A stretch of 64,000 bases of DNA from Dermatemys mawii (Eukaryota; Chordata; Testudines; Dermatemydidae), in the NCBI GenBank assembly GCA_007922305.1, contig ML677335.1, positions 41,416,949-41,480,948 on the forward strand, read 5' to 3'. Numbering within the stretch: position 1 is the stretch's first letter; each line of letters opens with the position of its first letter. A program made the position numbers and the translations under genes. This document shows, piece by piece, positions 45,903 to 57,200 of this stretch. The notes beneath the pieces were generated by a model. It saw only the letters and a list, made by a program, of their open reading frames with translations. It was not told the DNA's origin and made no database searches.

Positions 45903-48155
45903 ATAATTAATATATTACCACAAACCGCCACTGTCTATATATTTCAACAGGATGCTCTGCAGAAGGAAGTGTTGGAAGACGTATCACTTGAGTTGCTTGG
46001 GTCAATATGTTGCTAAGAACCACTTTGATTGGGGAGAACTTGCATTTTAACCACTAAGGTGCAATCTATGGACTGAAGTGATGGGTAACAGCAACACCAT
46101 GACCACTTCAGCATGCACGTTCAACTGACTCCACCTGGCTCTGTTTTTCTGGTTTTGCTCCAGGCATGAGCCCCACTGCTCACAGTGCATAAGAAGGTTT
46201 GGCTAAAAGATGGAAAGTGCAACTGTGACATCATGAGGAAGGCTTGATTACTAGCTAGGTTTTTAATACCATTCTCACTACTGTAGCTGCTGAGTGCGTC
46301 CACTAGCACCAAGTTTGATGTTGGTATTGCCCAACTCTATGAGAGAGACCTGCAGGCACAACTGTGATTATGAAATTGCCATGAGCTGATTTTCTAGCTG
46401 TTCAAGAAGCTAATTAAAAAGTAATTTAAGCCTAGCCTGTACAGAGTGCTCCAGGATTTACCACAGGCCATAATCATGCCCTGGCAGAAGAATGGACTTG
46501 ATGACCCAAAAGTTCTATTCCATCTCCAGTTCCTATGGGCAAAATCATGCACTCCGGACCCCCAGGGAAAATACCCATAGACCTCAATGGGAATTTCGCT
46601 TGGGTAAGGAGTGGAGGATTTGACTCCATGATTCCAAGCCAAAGCTCTGTATTGAGCTTTTAAGGAAACACAGATGGGGTGGAAGCACCCACACAGAAAC
46701 CGTTCCCTGCAGGCATATTGCTTGCAGAGCACACAGGCCTGTGGGGGCTGTGAGGGAAGCTGACAGACACTCTGTCTTTTCACCTTCTGTTTGCATTCCA
46801 CTCTATGGGGTGTCTGCCAGCCCCTGGCTGTAACTTCCATGGTATAGCTGGCACAGGGACGAGAGAACTCAGGATCACAGGTGTGAATTGGAGGGAGAAA
46901 GGATGAAAGAAGAGTTCTGTTTACTTTGTTCCCCTTCTTTAACGCCTACCTATGGCAAGCCACAATACGACGGAGGGCCTCATCAACCATTGCCCTTCAT
47001 CTTGTGTAGCTAATGATAAAAGTGGGCTGTCAGATGCAACCATTCTGACCTGGCGATGTTTTTATAGTCCCTCATTGACTACAAAAGGTGTGGAACCATG
47101 GTGAATCAGATCGTGGTACTCTGTAGGAGCTTTTCCAAGGCTTGTCCATCTTCAACAATGCTTTTAAAATCCAAAACCCCCCAAACAAAAATGCCAGCCT
47201 TCCTCTCCCCACCCACGAGATTAACTTGTGCAATTTGCCTGTTACATAGGTATTGTGATTTGTTCTAAATTGCGATACGAAGCTGGTTGCCTTTCCTTGC
47301 TCTCATTCCAGATCTATGAAGCTTGCAAAGAGTAAAAGAACTGCTTCATTCTGGGAATGTGATAATTAATTTGTGGATTTGAAAGAAAACCATATCCCCT
47401 GTGTTCTACCAACTAAACAAATAAATATGTTGGTAATTTACTTACTGCAATAATAAATCAAATTCTCTCAATGAAAGTCCCTACTGTCCAATAAGTAGGC
47501 AAACTTATCATGCAAAGATGTATCCTAGAGTCAGTTATGTAGGAATTATACCCAGCGTCTCTTGTTCTCCTGGAAGATCAGATGTAGAATCTCTGCCTGG
47601 ACTTTGCAGCAATTATTCACAGAAATAGGACCAACATAATTTGAGGGTGTGATCCAAAGCACACTGAAGTCTATCAGAGTCTTTCCACTGACTTCAGTAG
47701 GCTTTGAATCAGGCCCCAAATTGAGAAACTCAGTCCAAGCTGAGCCACCCAGCCACTATGAAAGCACAAATGTGTTGCCTTAGCTTTCCTGTTTTAGCTA
47801 CTGCCATTTTTGGAGGGACGGGTTTGAGAGTGGAGGGAGTGGCACAATCGGACACTTGCAGCGGGACTGTAGTCAAGCTCTTCCCTGTGCTCTACCCCCA
47901 GGTCTTACAAGGCCTCAGGAAGCCTTATATAACATGCACATCCATGAAGGGCTGGTGTGTTTAACAGGCGGGGTGGTGGCAAGGGTTTTGCAAGGGAGAC
48001 GAGATTGTTCCTGGGAGCTCAGCCCTCTTTTCTCTGATGGGTTGCTGCAGGGAGACCGCAGATGAGAAATGGACATTCTGTACAGATCTAAATTTCTCCT
48101 CCTAGCCCACTCTACCCCCACAAAATCCCATCCCCAATACACCAAAGAAGTCATT
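45903..48155. other. Unannotated noncoding stretch
   Basis: No supportable gene; the 148-codon minus frame at 46394-46840 has no motif. 46535-46632 and 47645-47717 contain inverted 'CACTGAAGTC..GACTTCAGTAGG'-type phrases of palindromic MITEs. 47230-47480 is AT-rich and unexplained. Confidence 0.35.
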
Positions 48156-48197
48156 TCCCAACATTACCCCAGGTTATTGCCTGGGGTAATGTTGGGA
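48156..48197. repeat. Perfect inverted repeat (hairpin), 18-bp arms, 6-bp loop
   Basis: TCCCAACATTACCCCAGG at 48156-48173 is followed by the loop TTATTG and then its exact reverse complement CCTGGGGTAATGTTGGGA at 48180-48197. No terminator-like T run follows. It lies just before a minus-strand MIR and does not belong to any repeat I recognise. Confidence 0.95.
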
Positions 48198-48202
48198 CAT
48201 TC

Positions 48203-48475
48203 CAGTCTTAGCAATACAAGAGCTCCTAGAGGTCCAAGTCAAGATCTGGGTCTCACTGTGTTAGGTGCCGTACAGACAATCAGCGACAGCCTCAAACCTC
48301 TCCTAGTCTAAAGAGACAATGTGTGGAAGAAATGAACCTTTTCAATGCCCTTTTTACAGATGAGGAACAGAGGGAAGAAGGGATTTACCCAAGGTCACCC
48401 AGGAAGCCTGTGGCAGAGGCAGGAACTGAACCCCGCTCTCCTGAGTCCTAGTCCAGTGCCTTACAAATAAAGTTA
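48203..48475 (-). mobile_element. MIR-type SINE, near full length, minus strand
   Basis: On the plus strand it begins with the reversed tail ('GCTCCTAGAGGTCCAAGTCA', 'GTTAGGTGCCGTACAGACAA'), then 'TTTTTACAGATGAGGAACAG', 'CCCAAGGTCACCCAGGAAGC' and 'GGCAGGAACTGAACCCCGCT', the reversed MIR core and B-box. Order and spacing are as expected for a reversed copy. Confidence 0.75.
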
Positions 48476-49269
48476 GCTTTCCACATAATGGATGGTGGAT
48501 GAGTACCAGACAGCAGGCGGGATCAAACATTACTGCCCTCCACACTAAAGATTTGGTGAATTCTGTCAGAGCTGTATTTACCATTTATTACATATGATTT
48601 GTCTATTTGGAGCCCCCTCCTCTGCACTTAGTGTTTTCTCTACTATACTAGCCATAGCTACAAGAAGATAAGCAGAACACTGAGTGCTGAGCCTAGAATC
48701 AGGAGAGCCACCAAATACTTTTCAGGCCATGGTCTCTCTTGTCCACAGTTCTCTGCCCTTTCCCTCCTTCCTATATGCTTCCAGCCCAGCCTGATTGGCC
48801 CTTGGAGTATATAGCTTTGTCCAGCCCAGTTTCCCAGGTTTTGTGACAAGACAGTTGGTGCTTTGAGAATTCCTCCAGAGAAAGGAATTTTCTTAAGCGA
48901 TCACAACACACACACTTTCCCCCATGCCACCTATTTAACACCCTGGAAAGTTTTACTTTCCCTCTTTGGTGAGACTGAGGGCTCTGGGTGAGCTTTCCCA
49001 CACTGATGAACAAAGCATTCCCCAGAAGCCATTTGGAAGTCTCCTACGGTCTAACCTGTTTAACAAGGAGACTTATTGCAGTTGTGTTTGCCTTAGGGAA
49101 TGAGCACAGTGAATTTCCCATGGCAATTTAATAAACTCCTGCTCTGAAACAGTTTTGAAAATCCACAATTTAACTGCCACACATTTAGCTCTGTTAAATT
49201 AAATGAATCCGCTGAGATAGTGACTGTAAGTATGTTTGAGAAAGAAATACTCCTGTACAGAGCCACTTT
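48476..49269. other. Unannotated noncoding stretch
   Basis: No gene or recognised repeat. Confidence 0.35.
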
Positions 49270-49372
49270 GGCCCAGATCCTCAGAGGTATGTAGGTACCT
49301 AACCCCTACTGAAATCAAGAGGGTTTGTCAATGGCATCAGTGGGAGTTAGGAGCCTTTGAAGATCTGGGCCT
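49270..49372. repeat. Palindromic MITE, GGCCCAGATC ends
   Basis: 'GGCCCAGATCCTCAGAGGTA' pairs with 'GAGCCTTTGAAGATCTGGGC' around 'CTACTGAAATCAAG...GCATCAGTGGGAG'. It is 103 bp and folds end to end. Same class as 58170-58258. Confidence 0.65.
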
Positions 49373-49594
49373 TTATCTCCTAATACAGGATTCACACTGG
49401 AAAGATTTCTGATTTTCTTTTTTTAGCCTCTCTCAAAATCAGAGGAAAAATATTCCATGAAGATTGAATTCTATGACAGCTCTTTTCAGGGTTTGGTTAG
49501 AGAGCGACATGGAGGGTGCAGAATATATTGTGTGGAGTGTGTGCAAGGGATGAGTGCGAGTTTGTCTGAGGTAGAAGAATTATTCTATGGAAAC

Positions 49595-50495
49595 TGTTTC
49601 CCCCAAGGGTCAGTCCTCAGACCAATCCTATTTAACTTATTCATACATGATCTGGCGAAAGGGGTAAACAGTGAGGTGGCAAAGTTTGCAGATGATACTA
49701 AACTGCTCAAGATAGTTAAGACCAAAGCAGACTGTGAAGAACTTCAAAAAGATCTTACAAAACTAAGTGATTGGGAAACACAATGGCTAATGAACTTTAA
49801 TGTGGATAAATGTAAAGTAATGCACAGCAGAAAAAATAACCCCAACTATAAATATGATGGGGGCTAATTTAGCTTCAACTAATCAGGAAAAAGATCTTGG
49901 CGTCATTGTGGATAGTTCTCTAAAGACATCCACGCAATGTGCAACAGCAGTCAAAAAAGCAAATAGGATGTTAGGAATTATTAAAAAAGGGATAGAGTAT
50001 AAGATGGAGAATATCTTATTGCCTTTATATAAATCCATGGTGAGCCCACATCTTGAATACTGCATACAGATGTGGTGGTCTTATCTCAGAAAAGATATAC
50101 TGACATTAGAAAAGGCTCAGAGAAAGGCAACTAAAATGATTACAGGTTTGGAACAGGTCCTATATGAGGAGAGATTAAAGAGGCTAAGACTTTTCAGCTT
50201 GGAAAAGAGGAAACTAAGAAGGGATATGATAGAGATATATAAAATCATGAGTGGTGTGGAAAAAGTGAATAAGGAAAAGTTATTTACTTGTACCCATAAT
50301 ATAAGAACTAGGGGCCACCAAACTAAATTAATGAGCAGCAGGTTTAAAACAAAAAAAAGGAAGAAGCTCTTCACACAGTGCACAGTAAACCTGTGGAACT
50401 CCTTGCCTGAGAAGGTTGTGAAGGCTAGGACTATAACAGGGTTTAAAAGAGAACTGGATAAATTCATGGAGGTTAAATCTATTAATGGCTATTAG
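49595..50495 (+). pseudogene. CR1 reverse transcriptase C-terminal half, one frameshift
   Basis: The first frame (to 49867) reads PQGSVLRPILFNLFIHDLAK (motif B; LGP is usual, here LRP), then FADDTKLLK (motif C, both Asp kept), then DWETQWLMNFNVDKCKVMHS. Near 49851-49858 the frame shifts. The second frame (49854-50495) continues NQEKDLGVIVDSSLKTSTQC, LPLYKSMVSPHLEYCIQMW, EERLKRLRLFSLEKRKLRRD and NLWNSLPEKVV to a natural stop. This is the palm-thumb end of the CR1 ORF2 protein. Upstream endonuclease and RT motif A are missing, so no function is expected. Confidence 0.85.
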
Positions 50496-50696
50496 TCAGG
50501 GTGGGTAAGTTATGGTGTCCCTAGACTGTGTTTGTCAGAGGGGCGTGATGGATGGCAGGAGAGAGATCACTTAATCATTACCTGTTAGGTTCACTCACTC
50601 CAGGGCACGTCATATTGGCCATTGTTGGTAGACAGGATACTGGGCTGGATGGACCTTTGTTCTGAGCCAGTACAGCCATTCTTATGTTCTTAAACA
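49595..50696 (+). mobile_element. CR1 LINE, 5'-truncated 3' half with tail
   Basis: It covers RT motif B to the 3' end, followed by the CR1 3' UTR ('GACAGGATACTGGGCTGGAT', 'GAGCCAGTACAGCCATTCTT') and the terminal ATTCTTATGTTCTTA. The truncation near 49595 is approximate. It differs in 3' UTR from the 11486-12372 and 14336-14447 copies and so belongs to another CR1 lineage. It is the best preserved CR1 in the window. Confidence 0.85.
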
Positions 50697-51488
50697 GTAT
50701 TTGATTTTACACTATTGCAGCTAGGTGGACTCCACTGAGATGTCCTTTCAACCTTACCACTTCATAATGAATTATTTTGCTTGCAAATACTAAATTAGTA
50801 TTAACCTTTTAAGAGCAATTCTTCTTGATCCAAAGCACATTGGAGTCAAATGGAATCTTGGAGTTCTATTTGTAACAGAACCAATCGTTTGCTTTCCAAG
50901 CGTACAACAGGAGCATGTTTGCAGATGGGTGCTGTGATGGATGGAAAGGTATTGCATTCTACTAGCTGCCAACCTATGTAGGAAACTGAACAGGTCATCT
51001 AGCAAACTGATAGATCTGAATTTACAGAGATAGGGTGGGTAGTGGCTGGATCCAGTTGCACTAAGTAGCAGAATTGTTCCCCTTTGGTGTTGGAAGAATG
51101 TATCTCCTCACCATTCTTCACTGTTTCACTACACAGCCCACCACTGATACAGAACAAGCATCTGACATCAGGCACTGGCCACTGGGATGTTTGCTGTTAT
51201 GGGAACCCAATTATGAATTGCATGAATTGCAATAGATTTAAGGAAGACAAATGTGTCTTTCTGAAGCCCGGGCAGTAAACAGGAAAAATTAAACCTAGTG
51301 AAATAAAACTCAAAGGTCAGATATGACCGTCTGGGGGTAGAGGACAGTCATGGGGGCCAGGCATTTATTTTTCACTTTAGTCACCACTTCGCCTCAAAGA
51401 ATATAGTTCCTTGATTGTATTTAATATTGATGTCATTCCAATTAGTGCCACATGAAAAACCGGTTTTAGGGCCTGTTCCATGCCCTTT
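50697..51488. other. Unannotated noncoding stretch
   Basis: No gene or recognised repeat. Confidence 0.35.
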
Positions 51489-51720
51489 GGCGTATGTCTA
51501 CACTGCAGCTGGGAGTGAGCCTCCCAGAATAGGCAGGCAGATTCATGCTAGCATGCTAAAAACAGCAGTGTGGACGATCCAGCTCGGGCAGAAGGTCAGG
51601 CTCTCAAGTCCACCCAACGCCTAAAGTGGCAACATCCACAGTGATATTTTTAGCTTGCTAGTTTGTGCCCTGCTAGTGTGAGTCTGCCTTCCTGGGTTAA
51701 CCCTCAGCTTCAGTTTAGCC
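51489..51720. mobile_element. MITE with GTATGTCTACACTGCAGCTG end, diverged copy
   Basis: The left end 'GGCGTATGTCTACACTGCAG' and following 'CTGGGAGTGAGCCTCCCAGA' are the same terminus as at 59722-59970. The right part retains 'TGTGAGTCTGCCTTCCTGGG' but the final inverted end is worn away, so the right limit is approximate. 51721-51781 adds a separate 'GACTCCACTAATTTCAGTGG' palindromic relic. Confidence 0.6.
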
Positions 51721-51781
51721 ATGCCCTTGGAGTCAATGGATAGACTCCACTAATTTCAGTGGGCTTTGGATTAGGCCCTTA

Positions 51782-53812
51782 ATGTGTTTTTCTCTTTCCC
51801 TCTCCTCCACACTCTTCCCCCTACCTCGATCTTTCTCTCTCTCACCACCCTCCAGGACAAACCAAAAGAGTCCAGAACAACAGTTCAAAAAGACGTCAAA
51901 AGGTGACAAATACAGAAATACTGTGTGAAGTGGCTCTAGTTCTAGAACTTTTCAGGACTCCTGTTCTTGAGTGAGGGAGGGACCCGTTACTTCTTTCTTT
52001 TCAGAAACAGAATTAAACAACAGGAGAAAAAGCAGGAGAGGCTTTGGGTATATTTTCCAAAAGTGCCCAAGTCTCACTGAAAGCCAATAGGATTAGGAGC
52101 TATAGTCACTTTGGAAAATTTTATCCAATAGAGGGCAACCACAAAACACTTTTATCCATAAGAATATGGGAAACAAGAATGAAGCTAGAGGAATTCACCC
52201 AAAAGATCCGCGGACCTTCCATCAGTCTCTGACATTAATGCGTGTGCCATAATAAAGAAGAGCCACCACACTTATCATGACACTTACTTATTTTTGAGAG
52301 ATTCTGTTTGCATTTGAAGGAGATCTAAACTGTACAGAAACCACTAAAGATCCATTTTCATATAACCTGTGAGCTCTCCCATGATGTATGCATACAAACC
52401 AAACAACATCATTGTTCAGTTAGAGAATTCCTTGCCACAACCAGGAGGTGGGAAACACAGAGTGGGATGGTTCCTTTCAGTGGGAGACCTAAGTGTACAA
52501 TCCACCCTCGCTCAGACAGAACCTCCTCCCTACATCTGCTGGAGGTTTTCTTGCAATGGATTGGCACACTGGTGTTCCCTACCTACATTCCCTTGGGCCA
52601 TGCCCTGAGACAGCTGCTGCCCTCATTTTCCCCTGCTCCTTTTCTCTTTTATTGCCTCTGTTCTTTGTCTTTTTCCCTTTGCCTTTCTCTCTCTCTCTCT
52701 CTTTTAATTGCTCTAGTCTTTTTTGGGGTCTCTTGCTCTATGATGCCTGTGTCCCCATTCAGCAGGAGGCTACATGCTGCTGGGTGTGGAGGTGGCCTGT
52801 GATGACTCAGTGGGACTGGGGGCTATATATGCTTTTAGAATGTGACTTGTACATGAAGAAAGATGCGTGGGCCACAGGCCTGGTGCCTAAATCTGCAAAC
52901 CTGCAAGTAGGAGTTGTCTCTTCAGCCAACTTTGCTGGGGGCTGCTATGGCAGCAGGGCTGGAAGGTGAGGTAACTGGCTAGGGTTTTCAAAGAGCCATT
53001 CCTGTTTTATTCATTGGACCATTGTGAAGCAGAAGTAGGTGCAGGTAAGTGTCTTCACCCCCCACTTACCTTCTCCCCACTCACTGGATTTCAAGGATTA
53101 AATCCAGGAACCCAGAGTCAGAATGTGGGGACCTTCAGCCATTTCCAGCAGAGGCTGCAGACAGCATGTGGGTAAGAGGAACCTTTCTCCGAATCTGAAA
53201 TGCTTTTGTATTTTTTTTAAAAATAGGAGACGCTTAATTCCTTTTTCACTACATTTTCTATAACAAGTGCCTAACACATTGTCAAGTGCAACTCAGGCCA
53301 CAATCAAAATAATAATTTTACAGAGAAGAATTTGCCAGGCTTTCTTTACTTCTGACAAGCATAGTAGCAGATTCCGTCTACCCACTTTTCCTTGCTTTCT
53401 AAAAAAAAAAATCTGTTAGCTGCTAATTTAAAAATATCACTCTCTCCTTCTTCAAGCAGCAAGTTTGTGACTGATGATTCTGGGGGAAAATACGAACCTG
53501 ATAGTTGAGTGATGGCAAATTTTAATAAAAGCAGGACTAATCCTTTACCTTCCCACCAGAAGTGTTCTACCCCTCCTGCCATGGATGTTGATTAACCTTT
53601 CCCTTAGCTGATCCTTATTCACCACCCGCCTTGCAAGGCAGAGTGGCAGATGTCTTTACCTCCTACCCCCATCAAGGGGGATCTGAGACAACTTTTCCAA
53701 AGGGCTGCTTGGCCTGAAAACATGGCCAGCAAGTGCAGTGTGCTTCACTCACCCTGAATGCAGCCCGTCTAGATAACCAGCTGATCTGATCCTAGACGTC
53801 AAGGAGTTTTTG
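51782..53812. other. Unannotated stretch with small repeats
   Basis: A CT microsatellite is at 52685-52704. 52050-52122 is a short palindromic relic ('TATTTTCCAAAAGTG' with 'CACTTTGGAAAATTTTA') like 30644-30735. The 158- and 111-codon frames near 52.5-52.9 kb come from CT-rich DNA (long L/S/F runs) and show no domain. Confidence 0.4.
52685..52704. repeat. (CT)n microsatellite
   Basis: Uninterrupted alternating CT run embedded in a pyrimidine-rich stretch. Confidence 0.9.
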
Positions 53813-53915
53813 CATCTTCCTCTAATGCAACTGGTAAAGGCCACAGTCAATGGCCAGATACTAGAGTAGATGGACAACTGGCCTGATCTATGGTGGCATG
53901 TCCTTCTATCTGACA
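53813..53915 (+). mobile_element. CR1 LINE 3' end fragment
   Basis: 'CATCTTCCTCTAATGCAACT', 'GGCCAGATACTAGAGTAGAT' and 'GGACAACTGGCCTGATCTAT', followed by 'TGGCATGTCCTTCTAT', follow the CR1 3' UTR pattern (tactggccact...ggatactgggctagatgg...). Only the tail remains. Confidence 0.6.
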
Positions 53916-54179
53916 GGACCACTGCCCCACTCATTGGCATTAGTGGGATTTTGTCTGGGTCAGGGCCTCAGGATTTGGCCTTATATGGAGATGGGATAAA
54001 GACATATAGGACTCCATTCTGCCATCAGCTATATTCTCATAACTCCCAGAGCCAGCACTGAGGGGCTGCCAGGACAGATACCTCAGGGCAGAGAGAGCTT
54101 AGCACACTTGGAATGCCAGCTATTGACAGGAAAAGTTAAAAGATTTGGAGATTTGGCACAAATGCCTCCAAGTCTGCAG

Positions 54180-54265
54180 GCTAGATCCTCAGCTGGTATA
54201 AGTCAGTGTAGGCCCCTTGAAATGAGGGGAGTTTGCCAACTGGCACCAGCAGAGCATCAGGCAGT
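54180..54265. repeat. Palindromic MITE relic
   Basis: 'CTAGATCCTCAGCTGGTATA' pairs imperfectly with 'TGGCACCAGCAGAGCATCAG'. Same class as 58170-58258. Confidence 0.5.
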
Positions 54266-57200
54266 CTAGAATGCTCTCCTGAATCTTAACTAGCTGAGCC
54301 TCCTGGGTCTACGGACCAGGGCTGGTGATGTCCCAAGACCCAGCTTTCTGGTGCTCTGTGCTTGTCATCAGGCCAAAAGGAACATGAGGAGGACAGATTC
54401 TCTGCAATGTTTGGGGAAAAAATAAAAATAATCAGGGCTGGATCAACCCAATGAAGATACCTACACACCCTGTGCATCTGCCCCTCCATATATATTGAGC
54501 CCTTTAATCCCAATGCCTCACCTTAACTCAAAGACTGAACTGCCAACAGGCCCATCTCTGATCTCCCTTCTCCCTGTGCTGACAAACTGCTGCTGCGTGG
54601 TGCACGCATAGCGTGCAACTCTGCTCCTCCCACAGATAGGCCAGAATAGTCTTCTCACTTGCCTAGCTGCACTCACTGTTGTTCCCCCTCTCCCAGCTGC
54701 CTGCACTCCAACAGAGTGCCTCCAAAATCACTGCCCGTTAGCCCTGCACCTTGTACACCCATTGGCTGAAAGAGCCTGAACTAAGGGACAAACGCTCACC
54801 AGACATTTTCAAAGGCCAGAATGGCTTCTGTTCCTGCCTGAGCAGAGTTTCATCACTCACCTCACACACTCGAGCCAGCTCCTTTGGGTTACTTGTGCTT
54901 ATGGCTACAGCCCTCATGCTGGAACAACAAGTAGGTGAGAGGGCGCTGAGCTGTAAAACTCAGATCCAGCCATCGCCAGATCTCTACTACCCAAAGCTTG
55001 GGGCAGAGGGGAGATAAGGTTTTGATTCAGTCCATTGTAGAAGTTTAGGGCAGGCCAAATTTTTGGATCCAGAGTTGAATGTTATCAAATGTCAGGGTGT
55101 TCAGAGTTTGGGTTTCAGGCTCCACCCCTTTCCTCTAATTTTAATCTCCCTCCTGAATACCTTTAGTAAAAGTAGCCACGTTTCCAAACCCTTAGCCTTC
55201 CCACAAGATTGCTGGAGGTGGGGGGAGAATGCAAGGGAAAACAGTACCTCATTCTCGGTCTCCTGTTGCCTTTTCTGCCCATTTTCGCTATTGTGCGTTC
55301 ACAGTATCGTCTTTCTGCAAGCGAATGATTAGAGACAAGCTGACCCCCCAAAATGGATGGCGTCTCATGTTTCAAGCACTTGTGCTACGTTCTTGCAGAA
55401 TGTTTAGTTACAGCATGAAAAATGGATGTGTGGAATGAAGACATTTCCCCTTTGACTAGCACATTTGCAGAAGGTATGTCAAGGATCTGAGGCAAGGGAT
55501 ATGGGCAACCTTTCAAGAAAGTTCCTCCCCCACCCTTCTTCTTTGCTTGCTTATTGGAAGAGCAATAAATATCAAGCCGACAGGCCCTTCTCACAGTTCC
55601 AAAGCCTACCTGTAACTGAGCTGGATAATTAGCAGCCTTGAAGATGATATATGACTTTCATTACCCTTTGGGACTGGAGACTAAATGAGGACAGAGCTAA
55701 TTGCCGTGCAAAGCAGTTTGGCATGAATGAGAAAAATGCAGGCGCTGTCTTCTGCCAAAAAAAAAAAAAAAAAGGGTCCTATTGCTGCTCTGATCTCATG
55801 GCTGGTTTTTGCCGCAGGAGTTCACTTGGTGTCCATAAATCATGGTCTGCTTACAGCTGAAACTGCACTGAGTCATCAACATGCAATAAGCTGAGTGACA
55901 GATTCCAGCCTGACTACATTAGAACTTCAAACTTAGTTTCTTTCCAAGCCTCCCCCCACCCCCCGCCAACACTGCCCGTACTTAACAGAAAATTAAACCC
56001 AGACTACACAGACATGTAGGCTGTAAGAAACAAGGCTTGTTCACTTGAGGATCGTTTTTAAGGCCCACATTTCCAGGAAATGGCATCATGCTGTTTGGAG
56101 GGGAGGGTGTCACAAATGCCGTACGAGTCAGTCATTTCGCAAATTCAGCGTTGGGTTTGTCCTTCATATTACTGCTGATTAAAATGTATTACCTCCCTTG
56201 AATGGGCTAAATTGGCACTTTGTCATCTTCCTTCTTATGGATATAGATGTAATCAGCTCTCCTGCAAGATAATTTTCCTTCTCTTTTAAAATTAAGGAAG
56301 ACGATCCAGAAACCTCCCTGCACAAAGTGGTTCCAAAAGTGACCTGAGATCCTTTAATACCTATATTCACTACACAGAAATTGGGATTTTTAAGAGAACC
56401 CACAATACAAATGCAAAAGTCAGTCTGAGGGCGGAGCTCTCTCTTTCCTCTCTCTATTTGGTTTCACAGAAGAATTTTTGCTTTTCTCTCAAGGTACCCT
56501 AGCTCCATTGTTTTAAAAAGGAGCGATTGTGCTGAATTTGCAATATGGTATCCTGTCAGATCCTAATCAATTAGCCTGCATCAGCTCACTAGAAGGCAGA
56601 TACCAATTTAACTCACAGACTAAGCTTTCTGATTTTCTCTAAGGGCAGTCACATAATTCATTCCTTGTAGTGCCAAATTATATTTGACATTTAATTTAAA
56701 ACTCAAGGTACCATAATGCAAAATATCACTAAAAAGAATGGTGATAAAGCAGAGGAACATTTCATTTGACAGAAAGGCTTTTTCTCTGGGTATTTATGCA
56801 CCCAAACTTCCCACCTCGATTCAAAGCCTCAAACTCACCAGTGTCGTTTAGTCAGGCAATCACTTTCAGATGCTCTTGGCCTCTACAGGTGCTCAGCTAC
56901 AGTAAAGAGGCGCTCAAAGATGGAGCAAGAAAGCAGACTGCGGCTCACCATTCAGCTTGTGAGTGTTCCCCTCCCATATGTGTAAATGGAACGATGTTCC
57001 CATGTATTATTGTTGCTGCCGAGTCTGCTAATGAAAATATTTCAGTAGGATGGCTCGGCTAATTGGAATGACTGTTGTCCTCTCTGGGGTGGGGGTGGGT
57101 AATCAGACTGACAAGGCTGGTGGTTTTTACTTAAGAAAACCAAACACAAGAGATACCAGCTTAACAGCTTCATTCAGGTTTATCATCTTCCGGCAGACCA

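Noticed and set aside
46394..46840. 148-codon minus-strand frame
   Set aside because: It overlaps a palindromic-repeat relic and shows no domain, so it is probably a chance frame.
52467..52969. Leucine/serine-rich 111- and 158-codon frames resembling membrane proteins
   Set aside because: Produced by CT-rich simple sequence, including a (CT)n run; two overlapping frames look equally 'protein-like', which argues against either.
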